Positions 1 to 10,400 of a DNA stretch of 64,000 bases are shown piece after piece. The stretch covers positions 42,670,501 through 42,734,500 of the forward strand of contig NC_080557.1 in assembly GCF_030253575.1 (NCBI RefSeq), read 5' to 3'. The stretch's first letter is position 1, and the number at the start of each line of letters is the position of its first letter. The position numbers and the translations under genes were made by a program. The notes under the pieces are model-generated. The model searched no databases. It had not been told where the DNA came from and saw only the letters and a program-made list of their open reading frames with translations. Origin of the DNA: Rhododendron vialii. Its lineage: Eukaryota > Streptophyta > Magnoliopsida > Ericales > Ericaceae.

Positions 1-1191
1 GTGGTTATTTTAGAAATCCGACCCAAAAGTGCACACAACCACATGAAGAATAATCAATCAAAATACACAAAGAAAGCACAGCATAAAGACTTAAGGAGCT
101 ATCTAATTGGTTACCTCCATGATTCACACCAACTTTTCACTATATATCGAATTTAAAACAGAGTACAGTTGTATGCTACGCAAAAGCCAAGTGTCTATCC
201 TATGGTTTTGCCTCACCAATTACTACAATTCCTTGGGGTGCAACCCTGGAGCCCCTGCCGTCAAAACCCGTCATAGTTTGCAAAGTGACAAACCAAACCA
301 AATTAGGCTTCACAAATCCAATCTTTGAGTCATTGCTCAAGAAGCATAGTTTTAAATATCGGCCGATACGTACCGTATCGGCCGATACGTACCGGAATTT
401 TCGGCTTCCGATACGGATATTGGCCGATATATCGGTGAGATTGAAATTCACAGGCGTATCGGCCGGTTCCCGATACGTATCGGTCCGTAACCGATATTTG
501 GACCGATACGGCCGATACGGCCGATACGTATCGGTGCTGAAAAAAAAAAAGAAAAGCAAAAAACAAAAAACTCCTTCCACACAGCTTTTTTCACAGCTTT
601 TTTCACAGCTTTTTTGCAAAAATTTTGGATCTTGTCTTGGAAAATAAGTAAATGTGATAATTAAGCCAATGTTTGGGGTAAAAGTATATTTTTCAAGTTT
701 TATACATGTTGCTGATGATTTTTAAAAATTCACGACCGCGACACCCGATTCCCGCGACGTATCACCGATATGTCCCGATACCGATATACCGCGACCGATA
801 CCGCGACGGCGACCGATACCGCGATTTAAAACTATGTCAAGAAGTGATCCCAATCCCATCTATGAAATGGAGATGATCCTGGTTTGTTCCTTACGTAGCC
901 TTCATTTATCTTATGGTTTTCCGGTGTGTTCTTCCATTGCCATTCTTTATCAAAGGAGAATAACCTGCTGCCCACTCTGTAATGGTGTTGACGGTGAAGT
1001 CATTATCATGCAGTCACGAACTTCGTTTTCTTAAGCAGACCTGCTGCCCTCTATGCAAAGGTGTTGACTCCTCAAATCCCTGTTTTACCCTTGGAAGGAG
1101 ACCCTGATGTTTAATATCAAAGAAGAATTTATCTCCTAACAAATCCAACCATCCATTGCCGCAAGCAAGAAGCTCTTCCCAACATCATTAA
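1..1191 (+). promoter_or_regulatory. Upstream block of LecRK copy A
   Basis: This stretch is shared, with changes, by the 5' sides of the other LecRK copies: about 17287-17963 (E), 31018-32446 (G), 36250-37049 (I) and, on the other strand, 12715-13190 (D). Shared landmarks include a run reading gaaatccgaccca near the left end, a segment about gcaaagtgacaaaccaaacc, a segment gaagtgatcccaatccc, and a last stretch gcaagaagctcttccc just before the ATG. It is interrupted at 345-836 by a MITE. I see no protein gene in it. That it carries the promoter and 5' leader is an inference from position and conservation; no clear TATA box decides the start of transcription. Confidence 0.6.
345..836. mobile_element. 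hAT-type MITE rich in GATACG repeats
   Basis: The 492-bp element has 13-bp terminal inverted repeats (CATAGTTTTAAAT at the left, its complement at the right) and is flanked by a perfect 8-bp target duplication, TCAAGAAG, at 337-344 and 837-844. An 8-bp duplication is the hAT-superfamily signature. Copy E keeps the unoccupied site at 17613-17620, and G near 32115. The two ends are built of many direct and inverted copies of CCGATACG and CGATACCGCG, so the ends can fold. The middle has a poly-A run and three copies of acagcttttttc. There is no transposase, so it is non-autonomous. Long open frames inside it come from the stop-poor repeat. Confidence 0.9.
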
Positions 1192-3228
1192 ATGACTTCC
1201 ACACCGGTATCAGTTTATTTTCTGATACTTTTAATATTTTGCTTGAATCCCCTAGCCATGGCTGTAGATGAAAACCAGTTCGTGTACAATGGCTTCCATG
1301 GAGCCAATATTCACCTTGATGGAGCGAAAATCCATTCCAATGGTCTTTTGCAGCTAACCAACACTTCAAAGCAACAAATCGGTCGTGCTTTCTACCAGCT
1401 TCCAATAAGATTTGATACATCTTCGTCCAGGTTAGGCCAAGATCTTTCATTTTCCACCCATTTTGTGTTTGCCATTGTTCCTGAGATAACAAATCTTAGT
1501 TGTTGTGGAATGGCCTTTGTGATCTCACCATCTACGGACTTCACCCAAGCCCTAGGAATGCAGTATTTTGGGCTCCTCAATATTTCTAGCAATGGGCAAC
1601 CTTCCAACCATCTATTGGCAATTGAGCTCGATACCCTTACAAATACTGAATTCAATGATACAAATGATAACCATGTTGGAATTGATATTAACAGCTTAGT
1701 ATCAAATGTATCTGCTACCGTCATGTATTACTCCAATAGGGAACGAATAAATCGGAGCTTGCAGCTTGTAAGTGGGAGTCCAATGCACGTTTGGATAGAT
1801 TATGATGGGTTTGAGAATGTACTCAATGTTACATTAGCTCCTATTAGAAGCCCAAAACCAGATCAGTCTCTTTTGTCAACACACATCAATCTTTCTTCAA
1901 TTCTGTTGGATTCCATGTATGTTGGTTTCTCTGCTGCTACAGGAATATTAGTTACAGGGAACAACTATATTCTTGGTTGGAGCTTCAATAAAAGTGGGAA
2001 AGCACAGGGCCTCGAAATTTCAAAGCTTCCTTCACTTCCTCATCAAAAAAAACACGGTCTAGGAACTACAGGTCTAGGAATTATAGTGTCAATGACAATA
2101 GTAGTCATTGGGCTGACTATCACAATTATTGGGGCATTTTATGTGTTGAGGAGGAAAAAGTATCAAGAAGTACGTGAAGATTGGGAGAGGGAATATGGCC
2201 CTCATAGGTTTTCCTATAAGGATCTCTTCAAAGCTACCAAAGGTTTCATAGATGAAGAGCTTCTTGGAGCAGGAGGTTTTGGAAAGGTTTATAGAGGAGT
2301 ACTTAAATCTTCAAAGGAACAAGTTGCAGTCAAGAAAGTCTCCCACAATTCAAAACAAGGGATGAGGGAGTTCGTGACCGAAATTGTTAGCATGGGAAGG
2401 CTAAGGCACAGGAACTTGGTGCAGCTCCTTGGCTATAGTCGGCGGAAGGGAGAGCTGCTTTTGGTCTACGATTATATGCCAAACGGAAGCCTTGACAAGT
2501 TCCTATTTAGCAATGAAAAGCCGGTCCTCAACTGGGCACAACGTTATCGTATCATCAGAGGAGTAGCATCCGCCCTTCTGTATCTTCACGAAGAATGGGA
2601 CCAAGTTGTTCTTCACAGAGACGTGAAGGCTAGTAATGTTCTATTGGACTCTGATCTAAACGGAAAGCTAGGGGATTTTGGTCTTGCAAAATTATACGAT
2701 CATGGAGAAAACCCAGAAACAACCCATGTGGCGGGGACAGTTGGGTACCTTGCACCAGAGCTTACTAGAACCGGAAAGTCAACGACAAGCACTGATGTGT
2801 TTGCTTTCGGTGCATTCATTCTCGAAGTAGCTTGTGGAAGGAGGCCAGTGCAGCTACAACAGTTGCCTAACGAGGTGATTTTGGTTGATTGGGTTTTCGA
2901 GAAGTGGAAAGAGGGAGCGATTCTCGTGACAAGTGATCCTAGATTGGGAGGAGATTATTTGGAGGAGGAAATGGAGTTGGTTTTGAAACTAGGCCTGCTT
3001 TGCTCAAGGTCTAATGCAGTGACAAGACCTAGCATGCGGCAAGTGATGCAATACCTTGATGGAGATGCCCTATTGCCGGAGATAATTCACGATAGCATAA
3101 GTGTTGGTACAACAGGTCTAGGTAATGAAGCATATTCTGATTTTAATATGCCATTTCCATCAACCATTGTGAAGTGTTCTGCTCCCTCTGTATCAAGCAC
3201 AGAGTCAATACTCACTAGCGGTCGGTAA
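1192..3228 (+). CDS. L-type lectin receptor-like kinase, copy A
   Basis: This single-exon gene encodes 678 residues, the usual LecRK length. A signal peptide (about 1-24) is followed by a legume-lectin domain (about 25-275) with the ELDT strand (145-148) and the DTNDNHVGID metal-site loop (156-165). A membrane segment (about 294-318) follows, then a serine/threonine kinase domain (about 355-625). The kinase has the glycine loop GAGGFGKV (359-366), Lys381, HRD (475-477), DFG (495-497) and APE (521-523), so it is an RD kinase and should be active. The family sits in the plasma membrane and senses extracellular ligands in defence or stress; the ligand here is unknown. The N-terminal half matches copy I best and the C-terminal tail matches copy G, which suggests gene conversion or unequal crossing-over. 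Confidence 0.95.
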   Translation: MTSTPVSVYFLILLIFCLNPLAMAVDENQFVYNGFHGANIHLDGAKIHSNGLLQLTNTSKQQIGRAFYQLPIRFDTSSSRLGQDLSFSTHFVFAIVPEITNLSCCGMAFVISPSTDFTQALGMQYFGLLNISSNGQPSNHLLAIELDTLTNTEFNDTNDNHVGIDINSLVSNVSATVMYYSNRERINRSLQLVSGSPMHVWIDYDGFENVLNVTLAPIRSPKPDQSLLSTHINLSSILLDSMYVGFSAATGILVTGNNYILGWSFNKSGKAQGLEISKLPSLPHQKKHGLGTTGLGIIVSMTIVVIGLTITIIGAFYVLRRKKYQEVREDWEREYGPHRFSYKDLFKATKGFIDEELLGAGGFGKVYRGVLKSSKEQVAVKKVSHNSKQGMREFVTEIVSMGRLRHRNLVQLLGYSRRKGELLLVYDYMPNGSLDKFLFSNEKPVLNWAQRYRIIRGVASALLYLHEEWDQVVLHRDVKASNVLLDSDLNGKLGDFGLAKLYDHGENPETTHVAGTVGYLAPELTRTGKSTTSTDVFAFGAFILEVACGRRPVQLQQLPNEVILVDWVFEKWKEGAILVTSDPRLGGDYLEEEMELVLKLGLLCSRSNAVTRPSMRQVMQYLDGDALLPEIIHDSISVGTTGLGNEAYSDFNMPFPSTIVKCSAPSVSSTESILTSGR

Positions 3229-3250
3229 ATTTGAAAGTTTCCAGTGCCTT

Positions 3251-3795
3251 GGATAATGCTAGTCATGCAGGTGCGTATTAATGCTTATGGGAAATAACGT
3301 ATTATTATTATGCTGAGAAAACTTTTTATCTTTTGGTCAAAGAGTCTAGTTATTTTTGTATTTCTTTTAAGAATCTTTCTATCATTTTCCTTGAGTCTAG
3401 TTGTCTTTTCTTTTCTATAGGAGTCTTCCTAGTAGTTTGGAGTCAAAGTCTTGTTTACCTTTTATTTAGAGTCTTGAAAATGTAATTGCTTTTATTCCTA
3501 TTCTTGGAGGGATGTTCAAGATATCTATTGAAGGCTTTAGCCATGAATGAAAAGGAGTTTGAGTTGATTATTGAATTATTGTGCAAGTGCGTCTTTGCTT
3601 GGAGTGAGTGATTCCTCCAACAATCAAGTGGGTGGCATGGTCGCATTGAGTGACATCCGTCATTAGTAGTGTTGAATGACAACCGCTACCCTCGATTGAG
3701 TGGCATCCTGGGACTATCCTAACCTCACAGGTCTCGGCCTACATCAGCTAGATCTTGGTGTTTTTTTCAGAGGAAATGGATAATGCTAGGTCATG
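3251..3795. repeat. Insertion in 3' flank shared by copies A and G
   Basis: In A the phrase ggataatgctag(g)tcatg occurs at 3251-3267 and again at 3778-3795, bracketing about 510 bp that copies B, D, E and I lack at this place. Copy G has the same insert starting near 34513, cut short at about 34924. The flanking 17-18-bp near-repeat looks like a target duplication of a retroposed sequence. The body (gagtctagtt..., gagtttgagttgattattg...) resembles a Copia LTR or its transcript. It serves as a marker linking the 3' ends of A and G. The class is uncertain. Confidence 0.55.
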
Positions 3796-3926
3796 GTTTT
3801 TTTTTTTTGGAGGAAAGGCAAGAAATGTTTGTTTGTTAGTGGGAGTTAGAACTTAGAAGAGTTGAACCTAAGACTAGATGAATTTGGAACAAGCATGCAA
3901 CTACTTGGCTAGCTCGCCACTTCATA

Positions 3927-4164
3927 CTCTCTCCATCCCACTTTGTTGTTGTGCTTGTTTTCTTTTTGGCACCTCACAAAAATTGTCTATATCTCACAAT
4001 TTATAATTTTTTTTATCATTTAAAAAACGTTGTTTAAAAACAATTAATTAAAATTTATCAAACAAGATTCATATTGAATATATAAAATATTATAAATTAA
4101 GAGCTTTAGATCTTTCGAGACATCCAAAAAAGGAAACAGGCACAACGAAATGGGACGGAGGGAG
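3927..4164. mobile_element. Stowaway-type MITE
   Basis: The 238-bp element has termini CTCTCTCCATCCC and GGGACGGAGGGAG (inverted), and TA duplications at 3925-3926 and 4165-4166. This is the classic Tc1/mariner-derived Stowaway pattern. The paralogous flank of copy E (about 20200) reads ttcatagtttgaa without it, giving an exact empty site. It has no coding capacity. Confidence 0.9.
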
Positions 4165-4199
4165 TAGTTTGAATGTGTGAGACTAAAAAGAAGGATAGC

Positions 4200-5560
4200 T
4201 TCTATTGACTTTGAGGTATTTAGCTATATATCATATTTTGATATACTTGTGTACATGTCTTGACTTTGATGCTCAAGTGTGCTCATGTAGTCAAGTCTAG
4301 ATTTATTGCCTTAGCTATTAGAAGATCCTGAAGGATCACGTTCCTATCCTATCATTGTAGTCTAGATTGGATTATAGAGTTCAATAAGTAATCGATATTG
4401 ATATTGCACTTATTAAAAAAAATTATTCGTAAAAAAATATCGATAATCTGCAATTTAAATAGTATCAGTGGTGGATTAATTGGGTGGCGTTTTAGTTTCT
4501 GGAGGTAGCGAAGTCTTGGGTTCCCCGGGTTCTATCGGTGGTTCGGTAGTTTTCTCCGGTAGGGTGGCAGTTTGGGCTTGGGGTTTTTTTGTCTTTTGGG
4601 TGTTTGGGGTTTGTTGGTCTCGGACTGTCGCTTGGGTCTCGGGTAGTCTTGGAATTTAAGTAATTTTAATTTCCATTTGCCGTTGTCCTTTTAATCTTTG
4701 TAATCTTGCATGTGGAGATTAATAAAATTTTCTTTTGCCGATAAGAAAAATAAAAAATTTACATGGTATAAGAGCCCATTGTTTTGTTTGCTGTCTTCCT
4801 CTCCTGATTGTCTCTTGTTCTAGTGCAAGCCAATCTCAGTTAGTTGATTGGCTCTTACTCACTTCTGAGTACTACCTCGGTTTTCCTTGATAAGACCTCT
4901 TTGACATGTCTAGACCCGGTAATCAGTATAACTCTTGCATCCTAGCTCTGATATCTGTTTTCATTAGTCTTTTCCGACGAATATGGCCTCATCTGATATT
5001 GTTTAAAACATCTCCATCAAATTCGCTGGTCTCAATTACAGTCATTGATAAGAAAACGAATCCCATAAAATCGAATGATCAAAGGGATGATGCCTTTGAA
5101 AAGTGGATGAATGGGATATGGATAACAGTAAAATCATTACCTGGATTGCAAACTCTGTTAGTGTCTCTATTAGACTGCAACTACGTAAATTTGAGACTGC
5201 AAAACAAGTTCGGGATTTAGCGTTGTGTTCAAACTTACTACTTTGCAAGAAAATACAAGCTTGAGGTGGATATTCGAGATCTTAAACAAACGAAAGGACA
5301 ATCTGTCTCTGATTTTTACTCTAAAATGTCCATTATCTTTATTCTACTACTACCCAGAAGCTTGATGGTTTGGGCTTCGGCTTGCTTCCAACCTGGTTGG
5401 AGTACAGTGTGGTGTAACTGCTACTGTGAAACCACTGAGGCAGAGGCCACGGACTTCGGTTTGCGTATCTTGATCCATTTACAGTCTATATTTTTGTTCA
5501 ATTTAGTTTCTGTAAATTTATTAATTTTGTTAGTTGTTTAATTTTCCCAGTGTTTCATTT
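4200..5560 (+). mobile_element. Copia retrotransposon relic, LTR part and gag
   Basis: This is a fossil Ty1/copia-type element downstream of copy A. An LTR-derived stretch (landmarks atatcatattttgatata, gaagatcctgaaggatca) is followed by a primer-site-like tggtat(c/a)agagccc, the initiator-Met type, and then a broken gag region about 4980-5350. Gag-type text can be read in pieces (FEKWMNGIW, DIRDLKQ, SDFYS). No protease, integrase or reverse transcriptase is seen. It is broken several times and interrupted by a LINE-type fragment (4469-4755). The same relic lies beside copies D, E and G, so it predates those duplications. Confidence 0.75.
4469..4755 (+). mobile_element. LINE-type 3' end fragment
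   Basis: This is a 287-bp insertion into the Copia relic. It is T- and G-rich, ends in a ttgccgataagaaaaataaa tail, and is bracketed by 17-bp near-identical repeats at 4452-4468 and 4756-4772 (three differences). A short, 5'-truncated, A-tailed insert with a long target duplication is typical of LINE-driven retroposition. There is no coding sequence. Confidence 0.7.
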
Positions 5561-5730
5561 GGTTCTACATTTGATTAATAAATCAGTTTAGTGTTCATTG
5601 TTTTCATTACTATTTCGCCCACAAGTTAATGATTAAAATTGATATTACACCAACTGTTACTGTAATTCACAAATCTCAGTTTTCACTTTACTATACCAAT
5701 CAAGTCTGCAACGCCTGATACAAGGAGTTT

Positions 5731-7164
5731 TCCACCCATTTTGTGTTTGCCATTGTTCCTGAGATAACAAATCTCAGCTGTTGTGGAATGGCCTTTGCGA
5801 TCTCCCCATCTACGGACTTCACCCAAGCCGTAGGAAACCAGTATTTTGGGCTCTTCAATACTTCAAACAATGGGCTCCCTTCCAACCATCTTTTGGCAAT
5901 GGAGCTCGATACCCACACAAATCCAGAATTCAATGACACAAATTAAATGATAACCATGTTGGAATTGATATTAACAGCTTATTTTCAAATGTATCTGCTA
6001 CCGTCATGTATTACTCAAATAGGGAACGAAAAAATAGGAGCTTGCAGCTTGTAACTGGGAATCCAATGCACGTTTGGATAGAGTATGATGGGTTTGAGAA
6101 TGTACTCAGTGTTACACTAGCTCCTATTACAAGCCCAAAACCAGATGTGTCTATTCTGTCAACACACATCAATCTTTCTATAAGGATCTCTTCAAAGCTA
6201 CCAGAGGTTTCATAGACGAAGAGTTTCTTGGAGCTGGAGGTTTCGGCAAGGCTAACAGAGGAGTACTTTCCTCTTCGAAGGAACAAGTTGCAGTCAAGAA
6301 AATCTCCCATGATTCAAAACAAGGGATGAAGGAGTTTGTGGCTGAAATTGCTAGCATGGGAAGGCTAAGGCATAGGAACTTTGTGCACCTCCTTGGCTAT
6401 CCGGGGGAAGGGAGAGCAGCCCTTGGTCTATGATTATATGCCCAACTGAAGCCTTGACAAGTTCCTATTTAGCAATGAAAAGCCAATCCTCGACTGGGCA
6501 CAACGTTATTGTATCATTAAAGGAGTGCCATCCGCCCTTCTGTATCTGCACGAAGAATGGGACCAAGTTGTTCTTCACAGAGACGTGAAGGCTAGCAATG
6601 TTCTATTGGATGCTGAACTAAACGGAAGGCTGGAGCAAACCTCCAAACTACCCACCCATGTGGTGGGGACAATTGGGTACCTTCCACCAGAGCTTTCTAG
6701 AACCGGAAAGCCCACAACAAGCACTGATGTATTTGCTTTCGGTGCATTCATACTTGAAGTAGCTTGCGGAAGGAGGCCTATACAGCTACAACAGTTGCCC
6801 GACGAGGTGGCTTTGGTTGATTGGGTTTTTGAGAAATGGAAAGAGGGAGCGATACGTACCGGAGACAAGTGATCCTAGATTGAGAGGAGATTATTTGGAG
6901 GAGGAAATGGAGTTGGTTTTGAAACTAGGACTGCTTTGCTCAAAGTTCGATGCAGCGACAAGACCTAACATGCGGCAAGTGATGCAATACCTTGATGGAG
7001 ATGTCTTGTTGCCGGAGATAATTCGTGACAGCACAAGTATTGAACCAATAGGTCTTGGTAATGAAGCATCATCTGAATTTGTCATGTCATTTCCGTCAGC
7101 CATCGTGAAGTCTTCTGCTCCCTCCATATCTAGCACAGAGTCAATACTTACTAGCGGTCGGTAA
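5731..7164 (+). pseudogene. LecRK pseudogene, copy B
   Basis: The sequence starts abruptly inside the lectin domain (FSTHFVFAIVPEITNLS) directly after a stretch that in copy E's flank runs on without any lectin gene, so the 5' end (signal peptide and first strands) is missing. Lectin sequence runs to about 6180 (HINLS) and jumps to the kinase at YKDLFKA, deleting the last lectin strands, the membrane span and the juxtamembrane part. Further frame changes follow around 5945, 6400-6450 and 6870. The DFG segment is deleted (GRLEQTSK near 6630). The C-terminal tail ESILTSGR is intact. It cannot make a receptor. Confidence 0.93.
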
Positions 7165-8990
7165 ATTTGAAAGTTTCCAGTGCCTTGGATAATGCTAGAT
7201 CGTGATTTTTTTTTTTTGGAGGAAAGGCAAGAAATGTTAGTTTGTTAGTCTGAACAAGCATGCGACCACTTGGGCTGGCTCGCAAGTTCATAGTTTGAAT
7301 GTGTGAGACTAAAAAAAGGATAGTTTCTATTGGGTGAAGGAGACATAAGTACTTCAAATTTCGGTTGGGAAGATAGTGGAGTATTTCTGATATTTTTGTA
7401 TATACAGAAGCATATGAATGTTGAATTCTGCAGCTTCTATAGCTTTCTTTTACTTTGAGGTATTTAGCTATATATCATATTTTGATATACTAGTGCACAC
7501 ATGTCTTGACTTTGTTGCCTAAGTGTGCTCATGTAGTCTAGTCTAGATTTATCGCCTTAGCTATTAGAAGATCCTGAAGGATCAGGTTCATCTAAGTTTG
7601 AGAACTTCGTTCACGAAGGACCATCGCCTCCCTGTGGTAACTTTATGTCCATCTCAAAACCAATTGGCAGTGAGTGGAGAGGTCCCGAATGTTATTAAGT
7701 GATTGTCCATTCCACTCCCAAGCAATGTGGGACTACATATCATTAACAAGAGAGACATGGGGTGGGGTGGCTTTTCTCTCATCTTTTCAAACATGAGATG
7801 GGCATATGACAGCCTTTAATTTGGATCTCGTTTAGAAAATCTACCTTTGATTGACAGCCTTGGGATCTAGTTTACCAAATTTCCGGTTTCAAATGTCAAT
7901 TTTCAGTGGTGACATGTAGGTACAGGTTCTAAAAAGGAGAAGATTATTACCAAGTGAAATGTAAAATCTTGGAGGCCACTGGGTTCATCAGACACCACAG
8001 TGTCAGTGATGCACGTGGCGTTGCCCGTGCTCTCAATCCTCGCAATGCATTCGTGCTCTCTATCTTCACTCTCACGGGTGTTAGTAATTTGGGATGCATT
8101 TCAGAGACATTTTCACGCTTGCGCCTGCACACGAATTATGACTTAACCCAATCACTGCATCAAGAAACACACTCTGCAATTTTTGCAAAAAGAGTTCAGT
8201 GCTGTAGTAATACCTGCTCGCATTAGTTCAAGAACGGGTCAAAGGATGTACACTTAGCAGCCGTGAGATCTAGCAGACCAGAAATAATAAGCCCAGAAAC
8301 CACATTCCACCGCGAAAATGCTACTGAATCAAAACAAAACGAAGCACTTCGCATGTATGACAAAATGTTGAAGATGTAATGCAAGTAGTTGTAAAGGAAA
8401 CAAAAAAAAAACCAGGAAAAGAAATACCGTACTAGAAAGAAAGCCAAGGAATAAGACTTCACCATACAACATCATTTGTTAACCGAAACATGGGTCAAGA
8501 ATGAACTTAATGACTTGCTGCCATTTGCGAAATAATACAGCATGCCTCTTTCCACTTCAGCGTAGCAAGAAAGTGTGCGATGTGCCGCGGTGACACCTTG
8601 TGTCTTTCCTTGTTCCAGAGCAACCCCTTTTGAATACAACTCGAAAGGCTTACTAAGAATTTTGGAAGTCCAGCCATGTCTCGCCTTTTCAGGATCACCA
8701 ATTAAGCAACAATAGAAGCTGAGTTCTGCGAGTTAAGCTTGTGCCAAGTTTATCAAACCTTTGAATATACAGGAAAATGATTAAAAATGTAATCTCGAAT
8801 TCCTACGTACGCAAACACATTTTACAGAATTGGAGTAACTAAAAAGCAACAAGCCTGCATGTAACTACCCGCTCAGGTTGCACTCGATCTCCTACAATAT
8901 CATAACAGAAACGACAAGACTGATAATAAACTGGTTTTCATTCATATTAATTTCACCCGGCAGGAACTTTATTGTCCATATTTTCCTACT
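7165..8990. other. Intergenic: LecRK 3' flank, LTR scrap, unassigned DNA
   Basis: The first 180 bp repeat the 3' flank of the LecRK genes, and about 7390-7590 is the same Copia LTR-derived stretch seen beside the other copies. From about 7600 to 7760 there is a short unclassified segment (ccactcccaagcaatgtggg) of the kind common in small LTR elements. About 7940-8990 has a more mixed composition and no recognised gene apart from a possible exon listed separately. Confidence 0.5.
8507..8713 (-). other. Unrecognised open stretch, possible exon relic
   Basis: Two overlapping minus-strand frames stay open here for about 65 codons. One reads IGDPEKARHGWTSKIL and later CYAEVERGMLYYFANGS; the other reads AGLPKFLVSLSSCIQKG. 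The first has protein-like composition, but I recognise no family in either. There is no clear start, partner exon or splice context, so it could be a fragment of a host gene or chance. Confidence 0.2.
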
Positions 8991-9030
8991 TGGTAGAAGC
9001 ATGTCTAGTGATTTTGTTGTGTTTCTGGTT

Positions 9031-9258
9031 ATGCTCCATGATGGTATAATCTAGCAAGACCGAAATCCCCTAGCCTTCCGTTTAGATCAGCATACAATAG
9101 AACATTACTAGCCTTCACGTCTCTGTGAAGAACAACTTGCTCCCATTCTTTGTGCAGATACAGAAGAGCGGATGCTACTCCTCTGATGATACTATGACAT
9201 CGTGCCCAGTTGAGGATTGGCTTTCATTGCTAAATAGGAACTTGTCAAGGCTTTTCAT
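9031..9258 (-). pseudogene. LecRK kinase-domain scrap, copy C
   Basis: On the minus strand the sequence matches the LecRK kinase from about FLFSN through [11 protein letters not shown] to GDFGLARLY. The equivalent of HRDVKAS lies around 9100-9125. Nothing of the lectin, membrane or C-terminal parts is present. It abuts the Copia relic at about 9265 and lies in the same orientation as copy D. Confidence 0.88.
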
Positions 9259-9264
9259 TGCAGA

Positions 9265-10400
9265 AGAGATTGAAACGCTGGGAAAATTAAACTACTACAA
9301 AATCAATTAAGTTACATAAACTAAATTGAACAAAAATAAACTGTAAATGGATCAAGATACACAAACCGAAGTCCGTGGCGTCTGTGTCAGCAGTTTCACA
9401 TTAGCAGTCACACACTGAGTTGGAAGCAAACCCAAGCCCAGACCATCAAGCTTTTGGGTAGTAGAATAAAGATAACGGACATCTCAGAGTAAAAAATCAT
9501 AGACAGCTTGTCCTTTCTTTTGTTTAAGATCTCAAATATCCATCTCAAGCTTGTATTTTCTTGCAAAGTAAGTTTGAACATAACGCTAAATCCCAAACTT
9601 GTTTTGCAGTCTCAATTTTACCTAGTTGCATTCTAATAGAGACACTAACAGAGATTGCAATCCAGGTAATGATTCTACTGTTATCCATATCGCATTCATC
9701 CACTTTTCAAAGCCATCATCCCTTTGATTATTCGATTTTAGGCGATTCGTTTTCTTACCAGTGACATACATCAACATGCCATTTCCTTTTAGAAAACGAC
9801 GCATGAGATGAGACCAATGGCTGTAATTGAGACCAACGAATTTGACGGAGATGTTTTAAATAATATCGGATGAGGCCATATTCGTAGGAAAAGACTAATG
9901 AAAACAGATGTTAGAGCAAGGATGCAAGAGTTATACTGATTACCGGGTCTAGACACCTCAAAGAGGGCTTATCAAGGAAAAACAAAGTAGAACTCAGAAG
10001 TGATTCAGAACCAATCAACTAACTGAGATTGGCTTGCACTAGAACAAGAGACAATCAGGAGAGGAAGCCACCAAACAAAACAATGGGCTCTGATACCATG
10101 TAAATTGCAGATTATCAATCTTTTTTTATGAATAATTTTTTTTATAAGTGCAATATCAATCACTTATTTCTAATCAACTCTATAATCCAATCTATAGTAC
10201 AATGATAGGATAGGAACGTGATCCTTCAGGATCTTCTAATAGCCAAGGCAATAAATCTATCTACATGAGCACACTTGAGCAACAAAGTCAAGACATGTAC
10301 ACAAGTATATCAAAATATTATATAGCAAAATACATGAAAATCAAATAAAGGTATAGAAGCTGCAGAATTTAACTTTCATATTCGTCTGTATATACAAATA
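9265..10400 (-). mobile_element. Copia retrotransposon relic, minus strand
   Basis: This is the same fossil as beside copies A, E and G, here inverted together with copy D. The gag-derived part lies at about 9430-9860, the primer site at about 10085-10100 (gctctgataccatgt on the plus strand) and LTR-derived sequence at about 10110-10400. It is broken and has no pol. Its position 3' of D matches the other copies, so D and the relic moved as one block. Confidence 0.75.

Noticed and set aside
200-647. Overlapping long frames on both strands rich in RY, DTY and PYR repeats
   Set aside because: They are translations of the GATACG repeats of the MITE at 345-836. There are no stops because of the repeat, and there is no gene structure.
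1136-1724. Minus-strand frames opposite LecRK A (also seen opposite E, G and I)
   Set aside because: Antisense shadows of the lectin coding sequence, repeated at every paralog because the sense sequence is conserved.
4906-5541. Small frames of about 100 residues downstream of LecRK genes
   Set aside because: They fall within broken Copia gag relics; not host genes.
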